NCBI GenBank assembly: GCA_041674705.1
Contig: JBAYVF010000012.1
Span: 1 to 50,123, forward strand
From: Aquincolibacterium sp041674705
GTDB lineage: Bacteria > Omnitrophota > Omnitrophia > Omnitrophales > Aquincolibacteriaceae
Reading direction: 5' to 3'
DNA: 50,123 bases
Part shown: one piece after another, positions 8,237 to 15,108 of the stretch
Layout: each line of letters begins with the position of its first letter
Numbering within the stretch: the stretch's first letter is position 1
Made by a program: the position numbers and the translations under genes
The notes under the pieces: generated by a model
Database searches by the model: none
What the model was told of the DNA's origin: nothing
The model's input: only the letters and a program-made list of their open reading frames with translations

Positions 8237-8769
8237 TTGCGACCTCCGAGCGCGTGGTCCGCCAGGAGATCTTTCAGTCGATCCGTTCGTCGATCCAGGA
8301 ACTTCACGCGGATAAAGTGATCCTGGAAGATGTGAACGGCACTCCGTTCCTTTTTAAAAGCAAGGATGCGCTGGTCTGGGCGCGTATCTTTTATCGCTCG
8401 ATGCGGGATTTTTCCGTGGAAGAATTGCAAGGGGAGATCCGGAAACTCTGGGTGCTGATGCCCAGCGATGCGGTGCTCTATCTTTTCTATCCGGAATTGG
8501 ATCGCCAACAGATCTGCAGGATGAACGGCTTTAGCGATCGCTTGAGTTTCTTTGAATATGCAGGACTTGGTATCTCGGACAGGGAAAAGCTCGGTGTCCG
8601 GATATGCAAATGGATCCCTTCGTCGGCGCAGATCCCCAGCCCGGTTCACGGGGAGGAGATGCCCCCTCACGCATATGCTTCCGCGAAGAGTTTTTTACAA
8701 AGAGGTCGCCTGACGCCACAAGAAATTGCAGGCCTTGCCGAGTTGTCTCTGGCCCTGCATCGGGTCTGA
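8233..8769 (+). CDS. Unknown protein, third gene of the parA-like operon
   Basis: 178 aa, not recognised. Start at ATG 8233 is fixed by the ATGA overlap with the preceding stop; a longer reading frame upstream is only the shadow of that gene. No signal peptide or membrane helix. The sequence has a mixed alpha/beta look with aromatic-rich middle (IFYRSMRDFSVEE, VLYLFYPELDRQQI) and a helical C-terminus (SFLQRGRLTPQEIAGLAELSLALH). Tight coupling suggests it works with the two ATPase-like proteins before it. A new promoter starts immediately afterwards, so this gene ends the operon. Confidence 0.7.
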   Translation: MIATSERVVRQEIFQSIRSSIQELHADKVILEDVNGTPFLFKSKDALVWARIFYRSMRDFSVEELQGEIRKLWVLMPSDAVLYLFYPELDRQQICRMNGFSDRLSFFEYAGLGISDREKLGVRICKWIPSSAQIPSPVHGEEMPPHAYASAKSFLQRGRLTPQEIAGLAELSLALHRV

Positions 8770-8805
8770 AGCCGGCCCTCCGGATCCCTCTGCTGCATTT
8801 CGTCC

Positions 8806-8834
8806 TTGATGGTACCTGTCATCTCTTCTATAAT
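8806..8834 (+). promoter_or_regulatory. Sigma-70-type promoter for zinc-ribbon gene, near-leaderless
   Basis: TTGATG (8806-8811), 17-base spacer, TATAAT (8829-8834). The expected start point near 8841 leaves only about five bases before the ATG at 8846, and there is no Shine-Dalgarno sequence, so the transcript is probably leaderless or nearly so. Confidence 0.75.
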
Positions 8835-8845
8835 CCCTGCTACTT

Positions 8846-9562
8846 ATGGCAAGCCCCATTACCCAGAACCTTGATGTCCTGAAAAAAGCCCAGCAATTGG
8901 ACAGTGAGATGCATCACGCCCATATCCTTCTGGAAGAGATTCCCTCCCAGCGTGCTCAGCTCAAATCCGAACTGGAGCTCGAGAAAACACGTTCCCATGA
9001 GCTGGAAAAATCCCTCAAGGATATTCAATTGAAGTTGAAGGAGAAAGAGCTGGAGCTTGCCCAAAAAGAAATGCAGATCAAAAAGCTCGATGGACAGCTA
9101 TCCCAAGTAAAGACCAACAAGGAATACGGCGCGCTCCAGCAGGAGATCGCTTCTCTCAAGGCCGATAATTCACTTCTCGAAGAGGGGATCATTCACATTA
9201 TGGACGAGGTGGATGCGGCGAAAGAAGAGACGCGTAAAGAAAAAGAAAAGCTCGCGTCCATCACAAAATCTTTTCAGGACCGGGACAACGAAATGGCCGG
9301 TCAGGAAAAAGCTTTGCAGGGGCGCCTTGAAGATCTGAAAAAACAGCGTGAAGAATCTGTGGCCCAATTACCTCCCGAGCTCGGAGAGCTTTACAGCCGG
9401 ATCGCTCTTAAAAAGCAGGGGCTTGCTCTTGCCGTCGTAAGCGGTGAGGTTTGTGCCGCGTGCCAGATGAAGTTGCGCCCGCAACTTCTCAATGAGATCC
9501 GGCTGGGTGAGCAGATCATTGTTTGTGAGAATTGCTCCCGCATTCTCTACTTCGAAAGTTAG
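8846..9562 (+). CDS. Coiled-coil protein with C-terminal C4 zinc ribbon (DUF164 type)
   Basis: 238 aa cytosolic protein. Residues about 10-185 are long heptad-rich helices (many E, K, L and Q, with MDEVDAAKEETRKEKEKL), and the C-terminus is a zinc ribbon with CAAC and CENC cysteine pairs, ending in RILYFES. This architecture matches the widespread bacterial family related to chlamydial CT398, whose precise function is not settled. It stands alone after its own promoter and before the dcw promoter. The start is the first ATG, which directly follows the -10 box. Confidence 0.88.
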   Translation: MASPITQNLDVLKKAQQLDSEMHHAHILLEEIPSQRAQLKSELELEKTRSHELEKSLKDIQLKLKEKELELAQKEMQIKKLDGQLSQVKTNKEYGALQQEIASLKADNSLLEEGIIHIMDEVDAAKEETRKEKEKLASITKSFQDRDNEMAGQEKALQGRLEDLKKQREESVAQLPPELGELYSRIALKKQGLALAVVSGEVCAACQMKLRPQLLNEIRLGEQIIVCENCSRILYFES

Positions 9563-9727
9563 TTTTCTCCCGTTCTGATCCTCGGTTGATCCTGACCTCT
9601 GTCGATTAATCCCTTTTCGCCTTTTTTCTTTCTTCATCCCATGCCTTGCTGCTTTCCGGCTCTCCTATAGGGAATGCTTCGGAAGGAGGGAGCTCCCTGA
9701 GTAGCGGTTTCCCTGTAAAAAAGAATG

Positions 9728-9756
9728 TTGACACAATTCTAAGGGAAATATATACT
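9728..9756 (+). promoter_or_regulatory. Consensus sigma-70 promoter of the mraZ (dcw) operon
   Basis: Perfect -35 TTGACA (9728-9733), 17-base spacer, TATACT (9751-9756). Transcription should start near 9763, just before the MraZ repeat boxes, and run through mraZ, the STAS gene, rsmH, ftsL and ftsI. Confidence 0.9.
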
Positions 9757-9770
9757 ACCGCCGATAAAGA

Positions 9771-9796
9771 AGTGGGGGAAAGTGGGAGATAGTGGG
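9771..9796 (+). promoter_or_regulatory. MraZ operator: three TGGG direct repeats
   Basis: GTGGG occurs at 9772-9776, 9782-9786 and 9792-9796, exactly ten bases apart. This matches the known MraZ-binding pattern of TGGGN repeats separated by five bases upstream of mraZ in E. coli and Mycoplasma. Its position at and just after the transcription start fits autorepression. Confidence 0.88.
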
Positions 9797-9819
9797 AACC
9801 CTGAAAGGAAAGAGAATCC

Positions 9820-10257
9820 ATGTTTTACGGTGAATTCGAACATGTGATCGATACCAAAAGCCGCGTGATGATTCCCGCCAAGTTCCGGGAGATCTTCAAG
9901 GAACGCTACGTGGAACGTTTCTTCATCACCCGCGGTCTGGATCAATGTTTGTTTGTTTTTACAGAAGAACAATGGAAGACGGAAGAAAAGAAATTCCGTG
10001 ACATGCCTTTCACCAAAGCTGAATCCCGAACCTTCAACAGACTTTTCTTCTCCGGCGCGTCGGAAGTGGTTTGCGACAAGCAGGGGAGGATCCTCATTCC
10101 GGATTATCTCAAGACCTATGCCGACATCAAGACAGAGGTCATCATTGTCGGTGTTTCAAGTCGCATAGAGATCTGGTCCAAAGAAAAGTGGCAGGGCTTT
10201 TTTGATCATCATAAGAACCATTTCGAAGAACTCGCAGAAAAATTAGCAGCGGAATAG
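9820..10257 (+). CDS. mraZ: Transcriptional regulator MraZ
   Basis: 145 aa DNA-binding protein of the AbrB-like fold that represses its own operon. Both half-domains have their DxxxR motifs: DTKSRVMIPAKFR near residue 10 and CDKQGRILIPDYL near residue 86. Length is normal. GAAAGGAAAG precedes the ATG. First gene of the division cluster, with its operator just upstream. Confidence 0.95.
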   Translation: MFYGEFEHVIDTKSRVMIPAKFREIFKERYVERFFITRGLDQCLFVFTEEQWKTEEKKFRDMPFTKAESRTFNRLFFSGASEVVCDKQGRILIPDYLKTYADIKTEVIIVGVSSRIEIWSKEKWQGFFDHHKNHFEELAEKLAAE

Positions 10258-10270
10258 AAAAGGAGCCATT

Positions 10271-10609
10271 ATGGTCTATCACGCCAGGACAAAGGTTGGA
10301 GTGGATGTGTTGCGTTTCAACGGGGATCTCGACGCGCTCAGCATGATCAAGATGAAGGGCCGCATGAACCGTTTGCTTAACAGGAACCACAAGCGTCTTT
10401 TGCTGGACCTGAAAGACACGAAGCATGTGGAATTGGCAGGGGTCGGCATTCTGGTGGATCGCCTGCGTAAGGTGCGCGAGCAAAAAGGGGATATCAAGTT
10501 GTGCAACCTGCGCCCGGAAGTGGAAAGAACCTTTCAAATGATCGGGGTTAATGGATTGATGGAAAGTTATTCGACGGAAGCAGAGGCGATCCTCAGCTTT
10601 GCGTCATAA
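10271..10609 (+). CDS. STAS-domain protein inside the dcw cluster
   Basis: 112 aa single STAS domain, similar to anti-sigma factor antagonists of the SpoIIAA/RsbV type. The hydrophobic core and the DLKDTKHVELAGVGILVDRL segment are clear. The usual DSSG motif, whose serine is phosphorylated, reads ELAG here, so phospho-switching of the classical type looks impossible. The ATG follows AAAAGGAGC. It sits between mraZ and rsmH and its 3' end overlaps rsmH by 11 bases, so it is part of the division operon. No partner kinase or sigma factor is nearby. Confidence 0.85.
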   Translation: MVYHARTKVGVDVLRFNGDLDALSMIKMKGRMNRLLNRNHKRLLLDLKDTKHVELAGVGILVDRLRKVREQKGDIKLCNLRPEVERTFQMIGVNGLMESYSTEAEAILSFAS

Positions 10610-11507
10610 TCCGGTTCTTTTACAGGAAGTTCTTGAGTATCTCGCTTTAAAGCCCGGGGCGGTTGTGATGGATGGGACCCTGGGGAGCGGGGGACACTCG
10701 GAAGAGTTTCTCAAGCAAATAGGCCCCTCGGGAAAACTGATCGGGTTCGATCAGGATCCGGAGGCGATCGCACGATGCCGGGCGTTATTCCAGGAAGACC
10801 CGCGGGTCAAGCTGGTGCACGAGAACTTCAGGAATCTTGAAAAGGTTTTTCCTGGATTGGGTGTGGAAGGATTCGATGCGGCGCTCCTGGATATCGGCAC
10901 CTCGTCGGAACAGTTAGCGGATGCGAAGCGCGGTTTCAGTTTCCAAACAGAAGGGGAATTGGATATGCGGATGAACCCGGAAGTGGGTCGTAAAGCCTCA
11001 GAACTGCTCGCCGAAATGTCGGAGGTTGAGCTCGCGGACCTTTTCTATCATTATGGCGAAGAGCGCAACTCGCGGCGTTTTGCCCGCGTGATCGTGGAGC
11101 GCCGGCGCGAACATCCTATCCAAACCATCGAAGATCTCAACCAGACGCTGGAGTTGGCGTTGCCCGCTGGCATGCGATTTAAAAAAGGGCACCGGCCTTC
11201 CTGGGCACGGCGCCATCCCGCAACGAAAGTGTTTCAGGCGCTTCGCATTGGCGTGAATGATGAGCTCGAGGCGCTCAAGGAAGGCATGGCTGCGGCGTTC
11301 AACCATCTGATGCCGGGCGGCCGGCTCGGTGTTATTAGCTTTCATTCGATCGAAGACCGCATCGTGAAGCAACAATTCCGGAAATGGGACGATGAAGAAT
11401 GCGGAAATTTGATTTTCCGAAAACCAGTAGTTGCAAACCGTCCGGAAATATTGAATAATCCAAGAGCGAGAAGTGCAAAACTAAGAGTCATCGAGAAACT
11501 ATCATGA
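10599..11507 (+). CDS. rsmH: 16S rRNA (cytosine1402-N4)-methyltransferase
   Basis: SAM-dependent methylation of C1402 of 16S rRNA. The TTG start at 10599 gives the family start RHNPVLLQEVLEYL; no ATG or GTG fits. SAM-binding DGTLGSGGHSEEFL lies near residue 25, then IGFDQDPEAIAR, ALLDIGTSSEQL, FSFQTEGELDMRM, and the C-terminal ISFHSIEDRIVKQQF and NPRARSAKLRVIEK. 302 aa, complete. Overlaps the STAS gene at its start and ftsL at its stop (ATGA). Confidence 0.95.
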   Translation: MRHNPVLLQEVLEYLALKPGAVVMDGTLGSGGHSEEFLKQIGPSGKLIGFDQDPEAIARCRALFQEDPRVKLVHENFRNLEKVFPGLGVEGFDAALLDIGTSSEQLADAKRGFSFQTEGELDMRMNPEVGRKASELLAEMSEVELADLFYHYGEERNSRRFARVIVERRREHPIQTIEDLNQTLELALPAGMRFKKGHRPSWARRHPATKVFQALRIGVNDELEALKEGMAAAFNHLMPGGRLGVISFHSIEDRIVKQQFRKWDDEECGNLIFRKPVVANRPEILNNPRARSAKLRVIEKLS

Positions 11508-11896
11508 GAGGCAGCGGAAAAATATTAGTGCTTATCGCCATCCTGACCTGCTCGATGCTTTTTTATGTGCATCTGCAGGTTTCTTCTGTCCTTGTCTCCT
11601 TTGATATCCATAAGAGTTCCCGCGCCGTTGCCGAGAAACAGGAATTGCTTCGCAGATTCCAGTACAAGGTCGACCAGCTGAGAGCCCCCCGTCTTCTTGA
11701 AGAAAAAATGAAACGTCACGACATGGGGCTGGCGCTTCCCAACAAGATCCAAGTCGTGGAAGTCCCGCCCGTGCCCCAGCTGGCTATTCCCGTAGCGTCG
11801 GAACAAAAAGTCACGCGCACTTTTTCCTCTGAGGTCTCAAGTTTTCTTGGCCGGTGGATCCAAACGGCCCAGGCCAAGACCGATCTCTCCTCCTAA
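11504..11896 (+). CDS. ftsL: FtsL-like cell division protein
   Basis: 130 aa bitopic protein: a short basic N-terminus, one membrane helix (about residues 7-27, ILVLIAILTCSMLFYVHLQV) and a short periplasmic coiled coil (EKQELLRRFQYKVDQLR). Sequence of FtsL is poorly conserved, so the call rests on size, topology and the rsmH-ftsL-ftsI order. The 40-residue tail after the coiled coil is proline-rich and then helical, longer than in minimal FtsL. Overlaps rsmH by 4 bases. Confidence 0.75.
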   Translation: MRGSGKILVLIAILTCSMLFYVHLQVSSVLVSFDIHKSSRAVAEKQELLRRFQYKVDQLRAPRLLEEKMKRHDMGLALPNKIQVVEVPPVPQLAIPVASEQKVTRTFSSEVSSFLGRWIQTAQAKTDLSS

Positions 11897-11899
11897 AAA

Positions 11900-13654
11900 A
11901 TGCGCGCGTTACTTTCGCCGCGACGGTTCTGGTTCCTCTACATCGTCCTCTTCATTCTTTTTTGCCTGGTCATCTATCAGATCGTTCAACTGACCTGGTT
12001 CCACCAATCCTCGCTTCTCACGCTGGCGCACCGCCAGCATTATGTGACGATCGATGTGCCGCCCTTGCGAGGTCCCATAACAGATCGCAATGGGAAAGAG
12101 TTCGTGACCAATCTGAAGATCCCTTCCATTTATGCCGTTCCGCGCGCCCTGAAGGATGAAGAACGCGCAGACCTCAGCCGGAAGATCGCGAAGATCCTGG
12201 GGCTTGATCCGAAATGGGTGAAGGAACGGCTGAGCCGGGACAAATCGTTTGTGTGGCTTAAAAGGCGCGTGACTTTCGATGAGGCCGACAAGATCCGGAA
12301 ACTCGATTGTCCCGAGCTTGGCATTCTGGAAGAATACAAACGGTTCTATCCCCAGGGAACGATGCTGGCCCAGGTGCTCGGATTTTCGACGGTGGATAAC
12401 CAGGGGGTGGAGGGGCTCGAGCGATCCATGGATGGCGACCTTCGCGGAAAACCCGGCAAGCGAGTGACCCAACGCGATGCGAAAGGACGGGAGATCAAGG
12501 CGTTTGAAATAAGAAGTCTGCCTGTGATCGATGGGAACCGTATTGTGTTGACGATCGATCAGCATCTCCAGTATCTGACCGAAAAAGCGCTGGAACGCGC
12601 CTTCAAACAGTGGAAGGCCAAGGGGGCGTGGGCGATCGTGATGGATCCGAGGACCGGAGAGATCCTGGCGATGGCCAATCAGCCCGGCTTTGATCCCAAT
12701 CATTACGCGAATGTGGGACCGGACGCAAAACGCAATCGCGCGATCACCGACATGTATGAACCGGGGTCGGTGTTCAAGATCGTAGCGGCGAGCGGCGCTT
12801 TGAATGAGGGGGTCGTCACGCCTGAAACGACCTTTTTTTGCGAGAACGGGAAATGGAATTACGGCTTCAAGGTGTTGCGCGATGTGCATCCCTATGGCGT
12901 GCTTCCCATGATGGAGGTGATCGTAAAATCGAGTAATATCGGGACCGTGAAAATGGCTCTCAAGATGGGAGCTCAAAAATTCCAAAATTATGTAAAAGGA
13001 TTCGGGTTCGGGACCTGGACCGGTATCGATCTGGCAGGGGAAGCTCCCGGCTACACAAGGCCGCCTTCGCAGTGGTCCAAGACGTCGCCCTACAATATTC
13101 CCATGGGACAGGAAGTGATGGTCACTGCCATCCAGATGGTGACCGCGGTGTCTGTGGTCGCCAACGGAGGTTATCTCGTAAAACCCTACATTGTTGCCAA
13201 GGTCCAGGACCCCGCCGGTGTGACGGTCAAGGAGAAGAAACCTTTTATCAAGCAGAGGGTGATCAAGCCCGAAACCGCGGCAACCATGCGTGAGATTCTG
13301 ACGCAAGTGGTGGAACGGGGAACGGGAACCAAGGCCAAGATCCCGGATGTGCTGGTGGGAGGGAAGACCGGTACGGGACAGAAGATCCTTCCCAATGGCA
13401 AAGGATATTCCCATGACGCCTTCATGTCTTCTTTCATCGGTTTCGCGCCTGCAGATAATCCCCGCTATGCCATGGTGGTTGTGCTGGATGAAGCCCGACC
13501 CCTTTACTATGGCGGTACGGTAGCGGCTCCTGTGTTCAAAGAAGTCATGGAAGCGGCGCTTTTGACCCGAGGTTCGCAGCCTCATCGTGAAAGTGCGCTC
13601 CCGCTTACTCCTGAGCAGGTCGCCGCCACCGCCGACCTGGTGGTGAATGATTAA
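11900..13654 (+). CDS. ftsI: Septal peptidoglycan transpeptidase (PBP3)
   Basis: 584 aa class B penicillin-binding protein that crosslinks septal peptidoglycan. One N-terminal membrane anchor (residues about 10-31), a pedestal domain (RGPITDRNGK near 57; EYKRFYPQG; QGVEGLERSMDGDLRG) and the transpeptidase domain with S290VFK, S344SN and GGKTGTGQ near residue 490. No PASTA domain. It begins three bases after ftsL. The usual next genes murE and murF are absent, so the dcw cluster stops here and a new promoter follows. Confidence 0.93.
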   Translation: MRALLSPRRFWFLYIVLFILFCLVIYQIVQLTWFHQSSLLTLAHRQHYVTIDVPPLRGPITDRNGKEFVTNLKIPSIYAVPRALKDEERADLSRKIAKILGLDPKWVKERLSRDKSFVWLKRRVTFDEADKIRKLDCPELGILEEYKRFYPQGTMLAQVLGFSTVDNQGVEGLERSMDGDLRGKPGKRVTQRDAKGREIKAFEIRSLPVIDGNRIVLTIDQHLQYLTEKALERAFKQWKAKGAWAIVMDPRTGEILAMANQPGFDPNHYANVGPDAKRNRAITDMYEPGSVFKIVAASGALNEGVVTPETTFFCENGKWNYGFKVLRDVHPYGVLPMMEVIVKSSNIGTVKMALKMGAQKFQNYVKGFGFGTWTGIDLAGEAPGYTRPPSQWSKTSPYNIPMGQEVMVTAIQMVTAVSVVANGGYLVKPYIVAKVQDPAGVTVKEKKPFIKQRVIKPETAATMREILTQVVERGTGTKAKIPDVLVGGKTGTGQKILPNGKGYSHDAFMSSFIGFAPADNPRYAMVVVLDEARPLYYGGTVAAPVFKEVMEAALLTRGSQPHRESALPLTPEQVAATADLVVND

Positions 13655-13669
13655 TATTAATGCCTTTGA

Positions 13670-13698
13670 TTGAATACTCCTCACGAGGGTGATATAAT
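13670..13698 (+). promoter_or_regulatory. Sigma-70-type promoter upstream of RNA region
   Basis: TTGAAT (13670-13675), 17-base spacer, TATAAT (13693-13698). It points into the 725-base gene-free region that ends with tRNA-Pro, so it probably makes a tRNA precursor or a separate small RNA. Confidence 0.65.
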
Positions 13699-13704
13699 CC
13701 CCGC

Positions 13705-13830
13705 CGTTTCGATTCCGCCTGGAGCAACAAGCTCTAGGATGGGCCGCACCAATTCACAGCGCTGTTTGGAGTCCCTGTGTGAGATTAGAGTGGGTGTGGT
13801 AAAGTCGCTTCCAGTTTGATGTAAAGTTCA
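13705..13830 (+). ncRNA. Candidate structured RNA or tRNA leader
   Basis: Begins at the start point expected from the promoter at 13670-13698. Visible pairings nest as a rod: CTGGA (13719-13723) with TCCAG (13810-13814), CCGCACC (13744-13750) with GGTGTGG (13793-13799, one G-U), and an inner TCACA with TGTGA. A small hairpin GAGC-AACAA-GCTC lies between the outer arms. The rod shape recalls 6S RNA, but no 6S signature sequence was recognised. No reading frame is evident. Confidence 0.35.
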
Positions 13831-13913
13831 TCGGGGTACCCTGATCTCTATAAAGAATTTTTAAGGAAATCAGGATTGCTCCCGATGTCTCTTGGAAAGA
13901 TTATAAGGTTCAT

Positions 13914-13970
13914 CGGGGTATAGCGAAGCTTGGTATCGCGCTACGTTCGGGACGTAGAGACCGTAGGTTC
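13914..13970 (+). repeat. 5' part of a split tRNA-Pro (bases 1-57)
   Basis: Identical over 57 of 57 bases to the first 57 bases of the intact tRNA-Pro at 14108-14181, ending at C of the T-loop (GTAGGTTC). The missing 17 bases occur as an exact block at 14338-14354. Together they make a complete 74-base tRNA interrupted by 367 bases. Alone, this half cannot fold the T-arm or acceptor stem. Confidence 0.85.
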
Positions 13971-14337
13971 CTCGCCACAAAGCGATGGCGGGTCCGTCCG
14001 ACAGCGCTTTGGGACAGGTCCGCCGCGCTGTCTGGCGGCAAATCCGAATCCGCCAAAGGTGGATGAAATAGGCAAATGAGTTTATTTTTTATTCTCAGTC
14101 AAATTATCGGGGTATAGCGAAGCTTGGTATCGCGCTACGTTCGGGACGTAGAGACCGTAGGTTCAAATCCTACTACCCCGATTTTTATTTTAGAAAAGAA
14201 AAATCAAGGAATATCGGGACCTGGCTCTGGCCAGGCCCTTTCTGGTGTAGGATTTGAAGGGAGCCCTTGGTTACAAACATGAGGCATGTCATGTTTGTAA
14301 GGGCGGGTGGCCGACCTGAAGCGAAGCGGAAGGCGCC
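13971..14337 (+). mobile_element. 367 bp insert within split tRNA-Pro
   Basis: Lies exactly between the two halves of the split tRNA and contains the intact tRNA-Pro. It also holds GC-rich imperfect palindromes (about 13978-14040), an 11-base inverted repeat TTACAAACATG/CATGTTTGTAA (14271-14281/14290-14300), and GTAGGATTTGAA (14246-14257), an inverted copy of the tRNA T-arm. No recombinase gene is inside; it may be a small non-autonomous insertion or the result of a duplication. Mechanism is inferred. Confidence 0.45.
14108..14181 (+). tRNA. tRNA-Pro (anticodon CGG)
   Basis: Complete cloverleaf: acceptor CGGGGTA/TACCCCG, D-arm GCGAAGCTTGGTATCGC, anticodon stem CTACG/CGTAG with loop TTCGGGA (anticodon CGG, codon CCG), variable AGACC, T-stem GTAGG/CCTAC with loop TTCAAAT, discriminator A. 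Layout matches bacterial tRNA-Pro base for base in length (74 without CCA). The 3' CCA is not encoded; the gene is followed by a T-rich run that may act as a terminator. Confidence 0.95.
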
Positions 14338-14354
14338 AAATCCTACTACCCCGA
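14338..14354 (+). repeat. 3' part of a split tRNA-Pro (bases 58-74)
   Basis: AAATCCTACTACCCCGA, identical to the last 17 bases of the intact tRNA-Pro. It completes the 57-base fragment at 13914-13970 with no base missing or repeated. Confidence 0.8.
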
Positions 14355-14379
14355 TAATTTGTAAGAGGCCCTTTCAATT

Positions 14380-14583
14380 ATGGAATGCAAGCTCGAGGTC
14401 AATAAGAAGCGTTGTAATTGCTCCTACGAACCTTGTTCCCGCAAGGGGATCTGTTGCGAGTGTGTGGCTTACCACCGAAGCCAGAATCAGTTACCCGCCT
14501 GTTATTTCCCCCAAGATGTCGAAAAGACATACAATCGTTCCGTGGAGAAATTCGTTTCGCTTCATTCACCTAAAAAAGGATAA
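14380..14583 (+). CDS. Small cysteine-rich protein, DUF6485-like
   Basis: 67 aa cytosolic protein with a dense cysteine pattern: CKLEVNKKRCNCSYEPCSRKG, then CCECVAYH and LPACYFP. Nine cysteines in 42 residues suggest zinc or iron-sulfur binding. It matches the pattern I associate with the short family DUF6485, whose function is unknown. The ATG at 14380 has only a weak, distant AGAGG upstream. It begins 19 bases after the inverted repeat of the tRNA-Pro region. Confidence 0.75.
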   Translation: MECKLEVNKKRCNCSYEPCSRKGICCECVAYHRSQNQLPACYFPQDVEKTYNRSVEKFVSLHSPKKG

Positions 14584-14645
14584 CGTTCGATCCCGGATTT
14601 ATGGATTTTAACGGACCTGAATTTCAAAAACGAAAGGAGCCTACC

Positions 14646-15011
14646 ATGAAAACAAATCTTCTGACCTGGATGTGTATTTCGGTGGTGACGTTGGGTCTTG
14701 CCGTCGGCGGAAGCGCGGCTTTTGCAAAAGACAAAGGAGAAAATCCCTCCGGCTGGACGAAGGGCGAGAAAAAAGGATGGCATGGCAGCGAGGTTCCTCC
14801 GGGCCTTGCGGATAAGGAAATGAAAGCCGGAAAAGAGAAAGAAAAGGCCGATCTGGAAGCTAAGAAAAAGCAGAAGGAAGCCGAGAAGGAAGCCAAGAAG
14901 GCTCAAAAAGAAGCCGAGAAAGCTCAGAAAAAAGTCGAGAAGGAAGCCAAGAAGGCGAAAAAAGAATCTGAAAAGAACGCCAGGAAGAACGCCGAAAAAC
15001 TCGGGGTTTGA
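14646..15011 (+). CDS. Secreted Lys/Glu/Ala-rich protein
   Basis: ATG 14646 is chosen because AAAGGAG lies at 14633-14639 and the protein then begins with a clean signal peptide (MKTNLLTWMCISVVTLGLAV, cleavage expected after AFA near residue 28). The mature part starts with a Gly/Trp segment (NPSGWTKGEKKGWHG, PPGLADKEMKAG) and continues as one long charged helix made of AEKEAKKAQKEAEK-like units. Low-complexity helices of this kind occur in periplasmic proteins; no enzyme family is recognisable. It is followed by a strong terminator. Confidence 0.8.
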   Translation: MKTNLLTWMCISVVTLGLAVGGSAAFAKDKGENPSGWTKGEKKGWHGSEVPPGLADKEMKAGKEKEKADLEAKKKQKEAEKEAKKAQKEAEKAQKKVEKEAKKAKKESEKNARKNAEKLGV

Positions 15012-15024
15012 TCCAGGATCGCAG

Positions 15025-15059
15025 AAAGGCGCTGTTTTTTCGAAAGCAGCGCCTTTTTT
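15025..15059 (+). terminator. Intrinsic terminator
   Basis: Stem AAAGGCGCTG (15025-15034) with CAGCGCCTTT (15047-15056) followed by a T-run. Strong classical rho-independent terminator for the small secreted protein gene. Confidence 0.9.
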
Positions 15060-15072
15060 GTGTCCAAAGGAG

Positions 15073-15101
15073 TTTCAAGCGAAGCCCAATTAAGATAGAA
15101 T
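15073..15101 (+). promoter_or_regulatory. Possible promoter of the SDR operon
   Basis: TTTCAA (15073-15078), 17-base spacer, TAGAAT (15096-15101). The -10 box ends seven bases before the ATG at 15109 and no Shine-Dalgarno is present, so a leaderless transcript is possible. The -35 match is moderate. Confidence 0.4.
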
Positions 15102-15108
15102 AACCTCC

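Larger units (their letters stand above)
14100..14361 (+). repeat. 15-base inverted repeat bounding intact tRNA-Pro and the 3' tRNA half
   Basis: CAAATTATCGGGGTA at 14100-14114 is repeated exactly, inverted, at 14347-14361. Seven bases of each arm are the tRNA acceptor stem, but the other eight (CAAATTAT) are flanking DNA, so the match is not explained by tRNA structure alone. Confidence 0.7.

Noticed and set aside
9563..9727. RNase P RNA after the zinc-ribbon gene, a frequent neighbour in other bacteria
   Set aside because: The gap is only about 165 bases before the dcw promoter and shows none of the conserved RNase P RNA core.
11909..13684. 591-codon open frame on the minus strand
   Set aside because: Complete antisense shadow of ftsI; His/Arg/Gly-rich composition typical of reversed high-GC codons and no domain.
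14267..14611. 114-codon open frame across the tRNA-Pro repeats
   Set aside because: It translates repeat and tRNA sequence and overlaps the cysteine-rich gene in another frame.
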